A DNA stretch of 64,000 nucleotides from contig NZ_NXIF01000002.1 in the NCBI RefSeq assembly GCF_002837275.1, forward strand, positions 23,548 through 87,547. Reading direction: 5' to 3'. This document shows, piece by piece, positions 8,886-16,875 of this stretch. Below the pieces are notes generated by a model. It saw only the letters and a list, made by a program, of their open reading frames with translations, was not told the origin of the DNA and made no database searches. Position 1 is the stretch's first letter, and each line of letters begins with the position of its first letter. Origin of the DNA: Malaciobacter halophilus. GTDB taxonomy: Bacteria; Campylobacterota; Campylobacteria; Campylobacterales; Arcobacteraceae. A program made the position numbers and the translations under genes.

Positions 8886-9373
8886 GCTTTTAAGAACTCC
8901 TGTTCAATACCCTCTTTTTTAACTATATACTCAACCATCTCTCTTACAGCACCATTTCCACCACTATTTTTACAAACTACATCTACAAACTCTTTTAAAT
9001 ATCTTGTACCATTTGCAGGAGTAAATGAAAGTCCAACTTTTTTTAGCATTTTATAATCATTTAAATCATCACCAATTGCAGCAACTTGCTCCCATGAAAG
9101 TTTCTCTTTTTGCAAGATTGCTTCTAAAACTTCATCTTTATTATCAACTTTTTGATACAGATACTCTATTTGCAAATCTAAAGCTCTTCTTTGAACTATT
9201 TTAGAAGTTCTACCTGTAATTATTGCAACTTTTTTACCAAGTTTTTTAGTCCATGTTGCAATAGCAAGACCATCAGCAACATCAAAAGATTTTAATTCGT
9301 CTGCATTATTTGTATAAGTAATTTTTCCATCTGTTAAAGTACCATCAACATCTAGCACAAGAAGTTCAATCAT
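8876..9373 (-). CDS. kdsC: 3-deoxy-D-manno-octulosonate-8-phosphate phosphatase KdsC
   Basis: KdsC dephosphorylates KDO-8-phosphate, the step before KDO activation for the LPS inner core. It is a C0-type HAD phosphatase of 165 residues. Motif I is LDVDGTLTDG (nucleophile Asp), motif II is the IITGR stretch, and motif III/IV is IGDDLNDYKML. Its start overlaps the hisB stop by four bases, and lptC and lptA follow, so LPS sugar synthesis and export are on one transcript. Confidence 0.94.
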   Translation of the reverse strand: MIELLVLDVDGTLTDGKITYTNNADELKSFDVADGLAIATWTKKLGKKVAIITGRTSKIVQRRALDLQIEYLYQKVDNKDEVLEAILQKEKLSWEQVAAIGDDLNDYKMLKKVGLSFTPANGTRYLKEFVDVVCKNSGGNGAVREMVEYIVKKEGIEQEFLKAWL

Positions 9374-9942
9374 AAAATACCTTTTGTACTAGGAATCCCT
9401 AAGTTTTCATTTTTTACCATTGCTCGTCTAAGTGAAACTGCTAAAGATTTAAAAGCCGCCTCAAGAATATGATGTTTATTTTTTCCTCTTTCATAAATTA
9501 TATGACATGTTAAACCTGCATTCATAGTAAAAGCATGAAAAAACTCTTCTGCTAATTCAACATCAAACTCTCCTACTTTCCCAGAAAGATTAATATCATA
9601 AACTAAAAAAGGTCTATTACTTAAATCAAGAGCACAAGTAACGGCTGCTTCATCCATTACTACAGTTGCATTCCCATATCTTTCAACAGCTTGAATAGGA
9701 AAAACTGCTTCTTTAAAAGCTTTACCCAATACTATTCCACAATCTTCTACACTATGATGATAATCAATATGCAAATCACCTATACAAGATAACTCTATAG
9801 CAATACCACTATGCTTACTAAGAGCTTCTAACATATGGTCAAAAAAACCTATTTTTGTATCTATTTTTGTTTTTAAACTATTTGTAATATCAAGTTTACA
9901 TTTAATATCTGTTTCTTTTGTTTTTCTACTTAATTCAACCAT
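9370..9942 (-). CDS. hisB: Imidazoleglycerol-phosphate dehydratase HisB
   Basis: HisB removes water from imidazole glycerol phosphate in histidine biosynthesis. This is the monofunctional dehydratase (190 aa) without the N-terminal phosphatase of E. coli HisB. The manganese-binding His motifs are clear: FFDHMLEALSKHSG, DYHHSVEDCG, FFHAFTMNAGLTCH and KNKHHILEA. It lies between rlpA and kdsC, away from other his genes, so the operon is functionally mixed. Confidence 0.97.
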   Translation of the reverse strand: MVELSRKTKETDIKCKLDITNSLKTKIDTKIGFFDHMLEALSKHSGIAIELSCIGDLHIDYHHSVEDCGIVLGKAFKEAVFPIQAVERYGNATVVMDEAAVTCALDLSNRPFLVYDINLSGKVGEFDVELAEEFFHAFTMNAGLTCHIIYERGKNKHHILEAAFKSLAVSLRRAMVKNENLGIPSTKGIL

Positions 9943-9951
9943 TTTTTCTCC

Positions 9952-10776
9952 CTATTGAGCAATAATCATTGCACCACTAATACCTAGTCTAGTTTTAAAG
10001 TCAACTGCTTCTTCTTCACTTCTAAAGCCACTTACCCAAACTCTATTAATTGGTTTGCCATCATAATAGCCTTTTTTAATAACTACGCTATAATTATTTT
10101 CAATAATATTCTCAAATTTTCTTTTTGTAATTTTCGCACCTGCATATCTTCTAAATGCCCCAACTTGAACATAATATCTTCCAACAGACATAATTTCATT
10201 TTTCTCTGATGTTGATTGGGCAATTTTTCCATGGAAACCTAAAACAGTAACCTTTACATTAGCTGTCCCTTTTTTAACCATATCTATTTTATGTGCTGCT
10301 TTATTTGATAAATCAATAATCCTTCCACTTACAAAAGGTCCTCTATCATTAATTCTAACCACTGTTGACTTTCCATTTTCTAGATTATCAACTTTTACCA
10401 TAGTATTCATAGGTAAAGTTTTATGTGCAGCTGTCATAGCATACATATTATATGTTTCCCCATTAGAAGTTTTTCTAGCATGAAAATTTGGTCCATACCA
10501 AGAAGCAATTCCTTTTTGTTCATCACCTACTTTTGCAAGTGTAGGATAATACCACTTTCCTGATATTTTATAAGGTCTCATAGTAGCTCTGTGCATAGCT
10601 TTTGAATTTTTCATTTTCTCTTTTGGAATATGCTTAAACCCACCGCTATTTCCATAACCATTATATGAATATCCTTGATTACTAAAAGAAGAGAAACACC
10701 CTGTAAATAAAAGTGTTGAACTTACAATTACTGCACTTTTTAAACAAGTTTTTGAAAAACTACTTTTTAATAACAA
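9952..10776 (-). CDS. rlpA: Septal ring lytic transglycosylase RlpA (SPOR-domain lipoprotein)
   Basis: RlpA cleaves naked peptidoglycan glycan strands at the septum. The lipobox LLFTGC marks a lipoprotein. A double-psi beta-barrel domain follows (GIASWYGPNFHARKTSNGE, then RINDRGPFVSGRIIDLS with catalytic Asp), and a C-terminal SPOR domain (YYVQVGAFRRYAGA to the end). I place the start at TTG 10776, six bases after GGAG; an in-frame TTG at 10788 is the alternative and would lack a ribosome binding site. The gene overlaps the end of mltD, another lytic transglycosylase, suggesting joint control of wall hydrolysis. Confidence 0.92.
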   Translation of the reverse strand: MLLKSSFSKTCLKSAVIVSSTLLFTGCFSSFSNQGYSYNGYGNSGGFKHIPKEKMKNSKAMHRATMRPYKISGKWYYPTLAKVGDEQKGIASWYGPNFHARKTSNGETYNMYAMTAAHKTLPMNTMVKVDNLENGKSTVVRINDRGPFVSGRIIDLSNKAAHKIDMVKKGTANVKVTVLGFHGKIAQSTSEKNEIMSVGRYYVQVGAFRRYAGAKITKRKFENIIENNYSVVIKKGYYDGKPINRVWVSGFRSEEEAVDFKTRLGISGAMIIAQ

Positions 10777-12184
10777 TTTTATCTCCAATATTAATAAAGT
10801 TTGATTCTAAGCCATTATCACTCATTAGTTTTTTTAAGTCAACTTTATATTTTCTTGCAATTGAGTATAAAGTATCTCCATTTTTAACTTTATAAACTAA
10901 TGTTGAACTACTTTTATTAGATGAGTCTGCAAGTCTTATGTTTTTTCTACTTGCTCTTTTTTCTGATGATATTGGGATAATTAATTTTTGTTTTAAAGAC
11001 AAAAGATTTGTTTTTAATCTATTAAAATCTTTTATTACTTTATATGAAACATTATATTTATTTCCAATTTTATGTAAAGAGTCACCTCTTTTTACTACAT
11101 ACACTAAATATTTACTATCTTTAATTAAATCTTTATTTGCTTGGTATCTAGCAAGCCTACTATAAGGAATATAAATATCATATTTTTTTTCATAAGGAGG
11201 TACAATTTGAAGTTTTAAGTGTTTATTTAAATTCTTAATCTCTTCATAATCAATTCCAACTGCATTTGAGATTGATCTAAGATGTAAGCCACCTTTTACA
11301 CTAATAGTAGCAACAGATGAAGTTGCACCAATATTTAAAAGATGTGCATTATCATTTTCAGTAATAAAGCTTTGATTATTCATCATTCCAAGGGCAATTA
11401 TTTTTCTAATATACATTCTACTTTCACTTGGTATATACTGTCTTGATACATTTTTTTGCACTCTTAAAAAATCATCAATATCTAAAGGAATATTCCAATT
11501 TTTTACCTCTTTATAAATATTATTTAATTTATAAAATGGCTCGCTTCCTCTTTGGTAATAGTAAATAATTCTTCTAAACTCTTTAATCTTATTACTATTC
11601 TTTTTACTTGGATTTTCTTGAATATATTTATCTATTGTAGCTCTAGTAATTGCTTCAATTACTCTTCCCTCTCCACAATTATAAGCAAGAGCTGCTAAAT
11701 ACCATTTATCAAATCTTTTATGTAAATACTTTAAATATTTTGTTGCAGCTTTAGTTGATTTAACTAAATCCATTCTTTCATCAACATAAAGATTAATATC
11801 TAAGTCAAAATGTTTTCCTGTTTCTGACATAAACTGCCAAATTCCAGTAGCTTTTACATTTGATTTTGCATCAATTGTAAAATCAGATTCCGCCATTGCC
11901 ATATACAAAAAAACCGAAGGAACGCTCTCTTCTCTTAAGATTTTTTTGATTTTTGGAACAAACAATGAAGCATCACTAAGCTTTTTTACATAGTTAGTTT
12001 GATTATGTTCTCTTAGTAAATTATTGTAAGTTTTTTGTAGCTTATAATCTGTGATAAAAGAGGATTTAATTTGTAAATCCTCTAAAATCTGCATATCTCT
12101 TTGATTGTAATTAGCCCCTATTAAAGAAGCCCATGAGTAGTTTACTATTATAAATAAAAATACGACTAGCTTATACAAATACAT
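10760..12184 (-). CDS. mltD: Membrane-bound lytic murein transglycosylase D, LysM-containing
   Basis: The protein (474 aa) has a signal peptide (about 1-19), an SLT catalytic domain (about 80-210, with catalytic Glu in MAESDFTIDAKSNVKATG, the WQFM motif and ALAYNCGEGRV), and two clear LysM peptidoglycan-binding repeats near the C-terminus (VVKRGDSLHKIGNKYNVSY and YKVKNGDTLYSIARKYKVD). It cleaves glycan strands in the periplasm to give anhydromuropeptides. A TTG at 12178, five bases after AGGA, is an equally good start as ATG 12184. It lacks the MltD lipobox, so it may be a soluble periplasmic form. Confidence 0.92.
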   Translation of the reverse strand: MYLYKLVVFLFIIVNYSWASLIGANYNQRDMQILEDLQIKSSFITDYKLQKTYNNLLREHNQTNYVKKLSDASLFVPKIKKILREESVPSVFLYMAMAESDFTIDAKSNVKATGIWQFMSETGKHFDLDINLYVDERMDLVKSTKAATKYLKYLHKRFDKWYLAALAYNCGEGRVIEAITRATIDKYIQENPSKKNSNKIKEFRRIIYYYQRGSEPFYKLNNIYKEVKNWNIPLDIDDFLRVQKNVSRQYIPSESRMYIRKIIALGMMNNQSFITENDNAHLLNIGATSSVATISVKGGLHLRSISNAVGIDYEEIKNLNKHLKLQIVPPYEKKYDIYIPYSRLARYQANKDLIKDSKYLVYVVKRGDSLHKIGNKYNVSYKVIKDFNRLKTNLLSLKQKLIIPISSEKRASRKNIRLADSSNKSSSTLVYKVKNGDTLYSIARKYKVDLKKLMSDNGLESNFINIGDKIVIKK

Positions 12185-12214
12185 TCCTAATTGTTAAAAT
12201 AGCCTATATTTTAT

Positions 12215-13003
12215 CTAATTTATATTAGAGAACTCCTTAAATAAAGTTTTAGCATTTTTAGTAGTTAAAGTTTTCACTTCATCAACTTCCATTTCTAAAA
12301 GTTCTGCAATTTTTTCAACAACATAGTTTGTATATGACGGTTCATTTCTTTTACCTCTAAAAGGATGAGGAGTAAGATAAGGACCATCTGTTTCTACTAC
12401 AATTTTCTCTTTTGGAATTTTACTTAAAACTTGTACTAATTTTCTTGCATTTTTAAAAGTTAAAACTCCACCTATTCCAAAGTAAAAGTTTTCATTTGCT
12501 AAGCTTAGGAGTTGCTCATCTGCATTAAAACAGTGTAAAACACCTCCTACTTCACCAGCTTTATTATCTAAAAGTATTTTTTTAGAATCATTAGAAGCAT
12601 TTCTTACATGAATAATAAGAGGTTTGTTTACTTCTCTTGCAAAATTGACTTGCTTTATAAAAACCTCTTTTTGTCTTTTTATCTCTTCTTCTTTTTCACT
12701 TTCATCTTCAGGAAGCCTAAAATAATCTAGACCACATTCTCCAATTGCTATACATTTTGGGTGAGAAACATATTTTCTTAATACCTCTTCATCATATGCT
12801 TGTGCATCATAAGGATGAACTCCCACAGAAAAATACACCTCATCATATTGTTGCGCTAATTCAACAGCTTTTGGTAAATCTTTTGGATCTGCACCAGGTA
12901 TTAAAAAACCTTTTACGTTTGATTTTAATGCATTTGAAATTACTTCATGCACATCTTGACTATATTGCTCATGGTCAAGATGACAATGTGTATCTATTAT
13001 TAT
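12215..13003 (-). CDS. tatD: TatD-family metal-dependent hydrolase/DNase, probable ATA start
   Basis: TatD nucleases are TIM-barrel metal enzymes with 3'-5' exonuclease activity. Metal ligands are visible: IGECGLDYFR, IIHVRNAS, GVLHCFNAD and VVETDGPYLTPHP. The first in-frame GTG (12952) would drop the essential N-terminal HxH motif. Upstream of it the frame encodes IIDTHCHLDHEQYSQD with perfect family similarity, but no ATG, GTG or TTG exists before the upstream stop. The most likely start is ATA at 13003-13001, overlapping the previous gene's TAA, with AAAAGAG about nine bases before it; ATC or ATT just upstream are alternatives. The gene body looks intact. Confidence 0.88.
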   Translation of the reverse strand: MIIDTHCHLDHEQYSQDVHEVISNALKSNVKGFLIPGADPKDLPKAVELAQQYDEVYFSVGVHPYDAQAYDEEVLRKYVSHPKCIAIGECGLDYFRLPEDESEKEEEIKRQKEVFIKQVNFAREVNKPLIIHVRNASNDSKKILLDNKAGEVGGVLHCFNADEQLLSLANENFYFGIGGVLTFKNARKLVQVLSKIPKEKIVVETDGPYLTPHPFRGKRNEPSYTNYVVEKIAELLEMEVDEVKTLTTKNAKTLFKEFSNIN

Positions 13004-13305
13004 GATAAGAATCTCTTTTCTACAAGATTTATAATTCCGTTAATATCTTGAATATCCTCACCCTTTATCCAAGCATCAATTCCAAAATTTTTAAATGCAT
13101 CATAATCACTATCATCATCAATAACTGCAATAGATACAAACTTTTCATTACAAGCATCATGCTTATTCTCTTCAAAATCGAAAATTGAATTAATATCTAA
13201 AATTGCAATATCAGCTTTTTTTGTAATTCCACTATCAAAATGTTCAACACTATGCCTACTATCAATTAACGACTCATCTACATTGCAAAATGTTACTATA
13301 TTCAT
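13000..13305 (-). CDS. Conserved small protein of unknown function (possible degenerate receiver fold)
   Basis: A 101-residue acidic protein I do not recognise. The pattern of alternating hydrophobic strands and helices (ADIAILDINS near the middle, FVSIAVIDDDSDYDAF, GIDAWIKGEDIQD) recalls a shortened response-receiver fold, including an AILD strand end and a late Lys, but no full CheY-type acidic pocket is visible. No signal peptide or membrane segment. A GGGAG ribosome binding site precedes the ATG, so it is a real gene. It lies upstream of tatD with a four-base overlap (ATAA) and after hslU. Confidence 0.7.
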   Translation of the reverse strand: MNIVTFCNVDESLIDSRHSVEHFDSGITKKADIAILDINSIFDFEENKHDACNEKFVSIAVIDDDSDYDAFKNFGIDAWIKGEDIQDINGIINLVEKRFLS

Positions 13306-13362
13306 AATTGCTCCCTGTTTTCTATACTTTTACTTAATTTTATCAAATAAAAAATTAAAATA

Positions 13363-14691
13363 TTACAAGATATACCTTGCAGTATCTTCATTTTCAACAA
13401 TATCTTCAAGCTTTTGTTCAACTAACTCTTTATTAACTACAACTGTTTCACCTTTTTTCTCATCAGCACTAAAACTAATATCTTCAATAACTTTTTCAAT
13501 TACAGTATGAAGTCTTCTAGCCCCAATATCTTCAGTTTTTTCATTTGCAGTAACTGAGTATTTTGCAAAAGCATGAATTGCATCATCACTAAACTCTAAT
13601 GTTACATCTTCAACTTTTAATAATGCCTCATATTGTCTTAAAAGAGAATTTTTTGTATTAGTTAATATTCTATATAATGCATCTTCATCTAAAGAGTCTA
13701 ATTCTACTCTAAGAGGAAATCTTCCTTGAAGTTCAGGAAGTAAATCACTTGGTTTAGATACATGAAATGCACCAGCAGCAATAAATAAAATATGGTCTGT
13801 TTTTACTTGACCAAATTTTGTTTGAACAGAACTTCCTTCAACGATTGGAAGTAAATCCCTTTGAACTCCCTCTTTTGATGGGTCTTGATTTTGAGATTTA
13901 GTTCCAGTTGCAATTTTATCAATTTCATCTAAAAAGATAATTCCACCATTTTCAGCTCTTTTTATTGCTTCAATTTTGATAGCTTCATGGTCAAGTAAAT
14001 TTTCACTTGCTTCATCTCTTAATAACACTTTTGCATCTTTAATTGAAACTTCTTTTTTAATTTTCTCTTTATTTAAGCCACCTAACATTTTTGAAAGACT
14101 CTCTTGCATTGAACTCATATCCATTGGCATTGAAGAATCAACAATCTCAACATGAGTCTTTTTTGGAAGCTCTATTTCAATCTTTTTATCATCTAAATCA
14201 CCATTTAGTAACTTCTCTTCCATCTTATTGTAAGTTTTAATAAATGACTCTTTTGCTGTTTCAGTTGCTGTTTCTGGTAAAGGTGGTACTAATTTTTCAA
14301 TAATTTTTCTATTTACTTCATCATCAATTTTATCAGCAATTTTAGATTCATACTCTTTTGTAACTAACGAAATTGATTCATAAACCAAATCTCTTACCAT
14401 TGATTCAACATCTCTTCCAACAAAACCAACTTCAGTATATTTACTTGCTTCAACTTTGACAAAAGGAAGTCCCATCATTTTTGCTAATCTTCTAGCAATT
14501 TCAGTTTTACCTACACCTGTGCTTCCTATCATTAAAATATTTTTAGGCATTATCTCTTCTTGTAAAGTAGGTTCTACTCTCATTCTTCTAAATCTATTTC
14601 TTAAAGCTAAGGCAATTGTTTTCTTTGCTTCATCTTGACCAATAATATAATCATCAAGATACTCAACAATTTGTTTAGGAGTTAAATCCAT
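13363..14691 (-). CDS. hslU: ATP-dependent protease ATPase subunit HslU (ClpY)
   Basis: HslU unfolds substrates and feeds them to the HslV peptidase. The 442-residue AAA+ protein has an N-terminal region with the pore and Walker motifs (GSTGVGKTEIARRLAK, then Walker B IIFLDEIDKIA), an intermediate I-domain (about 110-230) and a C-terminal sensor-2 region (EDIGARRLHTVIE). The C-terminal tail ends ARYIL, close to the HslV-docking tail of the family. It lies six bases after hslV. Confidence 0.98.
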   Translation of the reverse strand: MDLTPKQIVEYLDDYIIGQDEAKKTIALALRNRFRRMRVEPTLQEEIMPKNILMIGSTGVGKTEIARRLAKMMGLPFVKVEASKYTEVGFVGRDVESMVRDLVYESISLVTKEYESKIADKIDDEVNRKIIEKLVPPLPETATETAKESFIKTYNKMEEKLLNGDLDDKKIEIELPKKTHVEIVDSSMPMDMSSMQESLSKMLGGLNKEKIKKEVSIKDAKVLLRDEASENLLDHEAIKIEAIKRAENGGIIFLDEIDKIATGTKSQNQDPSKEGVQRDLLPIVEGSSVQTKFGQVKTDHILFIAAGAFHVSKPSDLLPELQGRFPLRVELDSLDEDALYRILTNTKNSLLRQYEALLKVEDVTLEFSDDAIHAFAKYSVTANEKTEDIGARRLHTVIEKVIEDISFSADEKKGETVVVNKELVEQKLEDIVENEDTARYIL

Positions 14692-14697
14692 ATTACA

Positions 14698-15234
14698 CTA
14701 TTCCTCTATTTTTAAAATTTTAATATTTTGATTTGTATAAATACATAACTCACCAGCAATCATTAATGACTCTTTTACTAACTCTTCTGCTGACAAATTT
14801 GCATGTTTATCTAAAGCTCTTGCAGCAGAAATAGCAAAATTTCCACCACTTCCTATTGAAGCTATTTTTCCATCTTCAGGTTCTACTACATCCCCATTTC
14901 CACTTAAAATAAAAATATGCTCTTTATTCAAAACAATCATCATTGCTTCTAATCTTCTTAAAACTTTATCTTTTCTCCATGCTTTAGAAAAAGCAACAAC
15001 TGCTTTTAATAAATCTCCTTTTGTAGTTTGTAAATGTTCTTCAAACATATCAAAAAGATTAAAAGCATCAGCAGTGCTACCTGCAAAACCTGCTAGAATT
15101 TTTCCATTATATAAAGTTCTTATTTTTGTAGCATTACCTTTTAATACAGAATTACCAAAAGTAACTTGTCCATCTCCACCAATTACTGCTTTATCTTCAC
15201 CTTTATAGGCTAATATTGTAGTTGCTTCAAACAT
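14698..15234 (-). CDS. hslV: ATP-dependent protease proteolytic subunit HslV (ClpQ)
   Basis: HslV is the proteasome-like threonine peptidase of the HslUV complex. The short propeptide MFEA precedes TTILAYKG, so the catalytic N-terminal Thr is present after processing. Further family motifs are [19 protein letters not shown] and [14 protein letters not shown]. The 178-residue length is standard. It lies between rplI and hslU with spacings of only a few bases, the conserved Campylobacterota order. Confidence 0.98.
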   Translation of the reverse strand: MFEATTILAYKGEDKAVIGGDGQVTFGNSVLKGNATKIRTLYNGKILAGFAGSTADAFNLFDMFEEHLQTTKGDLLKAVVAFSKAWRKDKVLRRLEAMMIVLNKEHIFILSGNGDVVEPEDGKIASIGSGGNFAISAARALDKHANLSAEELVKESLMIAGELCIYTNQNIKILKIEE

Positions 15235-15238
15235 TCAA

Positions 15239-15685
15239 CTACTCTCCAATAATATCAACTTTTAAATTTGCATTAACTGCATGACCTAACTTACAAGTAA
15301 CTTCATAAATTCCTGGAGCTTTAATTTTCTTTTCTAAAGAGATATTTTTCTTATCTAATTCAATTTTAAACTCACTACTTAAAGCTTCACTTATCTCTTT
15401 ATTTGTAACTGAACCAATTAAATGTCCATTTGCACCAACTTTGTGTTTAATAGTTAATTTCGTAGAGTTTAAAGTTTCAGCTAATTTTTCAGCTTCTGCA
15501 ATCTCTTTTGCTTCTTGCTCTTTTTCTCTTTTCTTTTGAGCTTCATATTTTCTTAATACATCATTAGTAGCATGTAAAGCAAGACCTTTTCCAATTAAGA
15601 AGTTTTTTCCATATCCATCTTTTACCTCTTTTACTTCACCTGCTTTTCCTAAGCTTTTTACATCTTTTATTAATAATACTTTCAT
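15239..15685 (-). CDS. rplI: 50S ribosomal protein L9
   Basis: L9 binds 23S rRNA near the L1 stalk base. The N-terminal RNA-binding domain is typical (MKVLLIKDVKSLGKAGEVKE, then DGYGKNFLIGKGLA), followed by the long connecting helix rich in Lys/Glu (about 45-75) and the C-terminal domain. Length 148 aa is standard. It is the first gene of the long minus-strand block; the promoter should lie within 15686-15800, where a Fur-like GATAATGATAAATATTT (15752-15768) is also seen, of uncertain meaning. Confidence 0.98.
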   Translation of the reverse strand: MKVLLIKDVKSLGKAGEVKEVKDGYGKNFLIGKGLALHATNDVLRKYEAQKKREKEQEAKEIAEAEKLAETLNSTKLTIKHKVGANGHLIGSVTNKEISEALSSEFKIELDKKNISLEKKIKAPGIYEVTCKLGHAVNANLKVDIIGE

Positions 15686-15903
15686 AAATATATCTCCACA
15701 TAAATTAAATAGACATTATTCTACAATAACTTTGATGAAGTGAATATAAATGATAATGATAAATATTTTAGTTATAGATTTTTTACAATAATTTTGTAGT
15801 TAAATTTATATTAGCTAGTAAAAATAACTCTACTACTTTATGGAGTTTTTACAGATTTTCTGACACTATTAAAACAACTAAAATAGTAGAATTATTTAAA
15901 ATT

Positions 15904-15939
15904 ATACTCTTGATATTTAGCTAGCAATATCAAGAGTAT
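15904..15939 (-). terminator. Strong hairpin terminator at the end of the recombinase-like gene
   Basis: A perfect 14-bp inverted repeat (15904-15917 and 15926-15939) flanks an eight-base loop TAGCTAGC. On the minus strand it includes the last codons and stop of the recombinase-like gene and is followed by an AATTTTAAAT tract. It probably terminates that gene; the stem is unusually long and perfect for this window. Confidence 0.6.
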
Positions 15940-16558
15940 TTTTCAAATTTTCTCTGATATTTCTCTTTTTTACATAGTTATTTAATCCAATATGATTACT
16001 GTAACCTAAAAGCTTTGCAATTTTTCTAACTGATAAACCAACAGATAATAACTCTTCTATTTTTTCTCTTTGTGCATCAAATTTTGATTTTTGTATTGTA
16101 CCTTTTGGTTTTCCAAGATGAGCACCCTCTAATTTTTTTGCAGTTAGTGCTTCTTTTGTTCTAATACTCATTAACTCTTTTTCCAATTTTAAAGTCATAG
16201 AAATAACACCTAAAATCATTTGAGTTAACATATCATTATCATCAATTAAATCTAAATTTTGTCTTATTACAATAATTCTTATTTTATTGCTTAATAAAAA
16301 TTTTATAATCTCTAAAATAGTTTCAACTGTTCTTCCAAAAACATTTAAGTCAGCAACTAATAAAGTTGATTTACTTTGTGAATTTTTTAGAAAATCTAAC
16401 ATGTTTTTTTCATCATTTGGAGTATTGATTTCTATTTCAATATTTTGATAAATTTTAATATTTTGCTTATTTATATACTCGCTTAAAATCTCATTTTGCT
16501 GCTTCGTATACGCCTCATTGTTTTTATTTATTCGAACAAAACTAAATATTTTAGACAC
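15917..16558 (-). CDS. Serine-recombinase-like protein lacking catalytic residues
   Basis: The fold is that of resolvase/invertase serine recombinases: N-terminal catalytic-like domain (1-140), helix E region (LEKELMSIRTKEAL), GAHLGKPKG linker and a C-terminal helix-turn-helix (about 160-195, LSVGLSVRKIAKLLGYSN). Aligned with gamma-delta resolvase, the catalytic Ser is Asn11 (FVRIN for YARVS), Arg45 is Glu, Asp67-Arg68 are Asn-Val (NVFGR for DRLGR) and Arg125 is Lys. It therefore should not cut DNA but could still bind it. I place the start at GTG 16558 behind AAGGA; a longer frame upstream encodes only an AT-rich hydrophobic artefact. It lies alone between rplI and ubiX. Confidence 0.85.
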   Translation of the reverse strand: MSKIFSFVRINKNNEAYTKQQNEILSEYINKQNIKIYQNIEIEINTPNDEKNMLDFLKNSQSKSTLLVADLNVFGRTVETILEIIKFLLSNKIRIIVIRQNLDLIDDNDMLTQMILGVISMTLKLEKELMSIRTKEALTAKKLEGAHLGKPKGTIQKSKFDAQREKIEELLSVGLSVRKIAKLLGYSNHIGLNNYVKKRNIRENLKNTLDIAS

Positions 16559-16599
16559 TTTAAATCCTTTTACAATAAGTATTATTATAAATATAAATA

Positions 16600-16741
16600 T
16601 ATAACATAGTGTTATACTTATAATAATTTTTGTTATACTAAATGTTATTACTATTTTCATAAAAGTTCTCTTAAACAATCTTTTTTCAAAAGCCTATTTT
16701 TGATGTTTTGACAAATTAGTTATACAGACTTAATGTTATAC
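16600..16741. repeat. Four GTTATAC direct repeats with one inverted pair
   Basis: GTTATAC occurs at 16611-16617, 16632-16638, 16719-16725 and 16735-16741; three copies have T before the G. They form two pairs with 21-base and 16-base periods. The first copy also forms a 7-bp perfect palindrome with TATAACA at 16600-16606. They lie directly upstream of the recombinase-like gene and are candidate binding sites for that protein or another regulator. AT-richness makes short repeats more likely, so significance needs testing. Confidence 0.5.
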
Positions 16742-16815
16742 ATTTTGAAAAAAGGAAAATGTGAAATCTTTAGACCTCCTTTGATAATCTAGTTTTTTAA
16801 TTTTTTTTGATTTGC

Positions 16816-16821
16816 TATAAA
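16816..16821 (+). promoter_or_regulatory. Putative -10 box for ubiX operon
   Basis: TATAAA after TTTGC, about 55 bases upstream of the ubiX TTG start and directly after T-runs. Assignment is by position and sequence only. Confidence 0.35.
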
Positions 16822-16875
16822 GTAAAAATTAGATAAACTCTGCTTTTTATAAGATAATTCTTTAAAGGATTTGTA

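Larger units (their letters stand above)
16559..16875. other. 317-base intergenic region with repeated GTTATAC motifs
   Basis: No gene is supported here. The stretch lies between the divergent recombinase-like gene and ubiX. It holds GTTATAC at 16611, 16632, 16719 and 16735, all in the same orientation. One copy is part of a perfect inverted repeat, TATAACA-TAG-TGTTATA (16600-16616). A TTGACA occurs at 16708-16713, and a weak hairpin followed by long T-runs lies around 16768-16808. A -10-like TATAAA for ubiX is at 16816-16821. A short RNA between the TTGACA and the T-runs is possible but not shown. Confidence 0.5.

Noticed and set aside
15686..15903. Small RNA or Fur site between rplI and the recombinase-like gene
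   Set aside because: Only a partial Fur-like GATAATGATAAATATTT and weak inverted repeats are seen; too little to call a gene or a site.
16559..16678. 40-residue hydrophobic N-terminal extension of the recombinase-like protein
   Set aside because: It comes from AT-rich promoter DNA, is unlike any resolvase, and GTG 16558 has a good AAGGA site in the right place.
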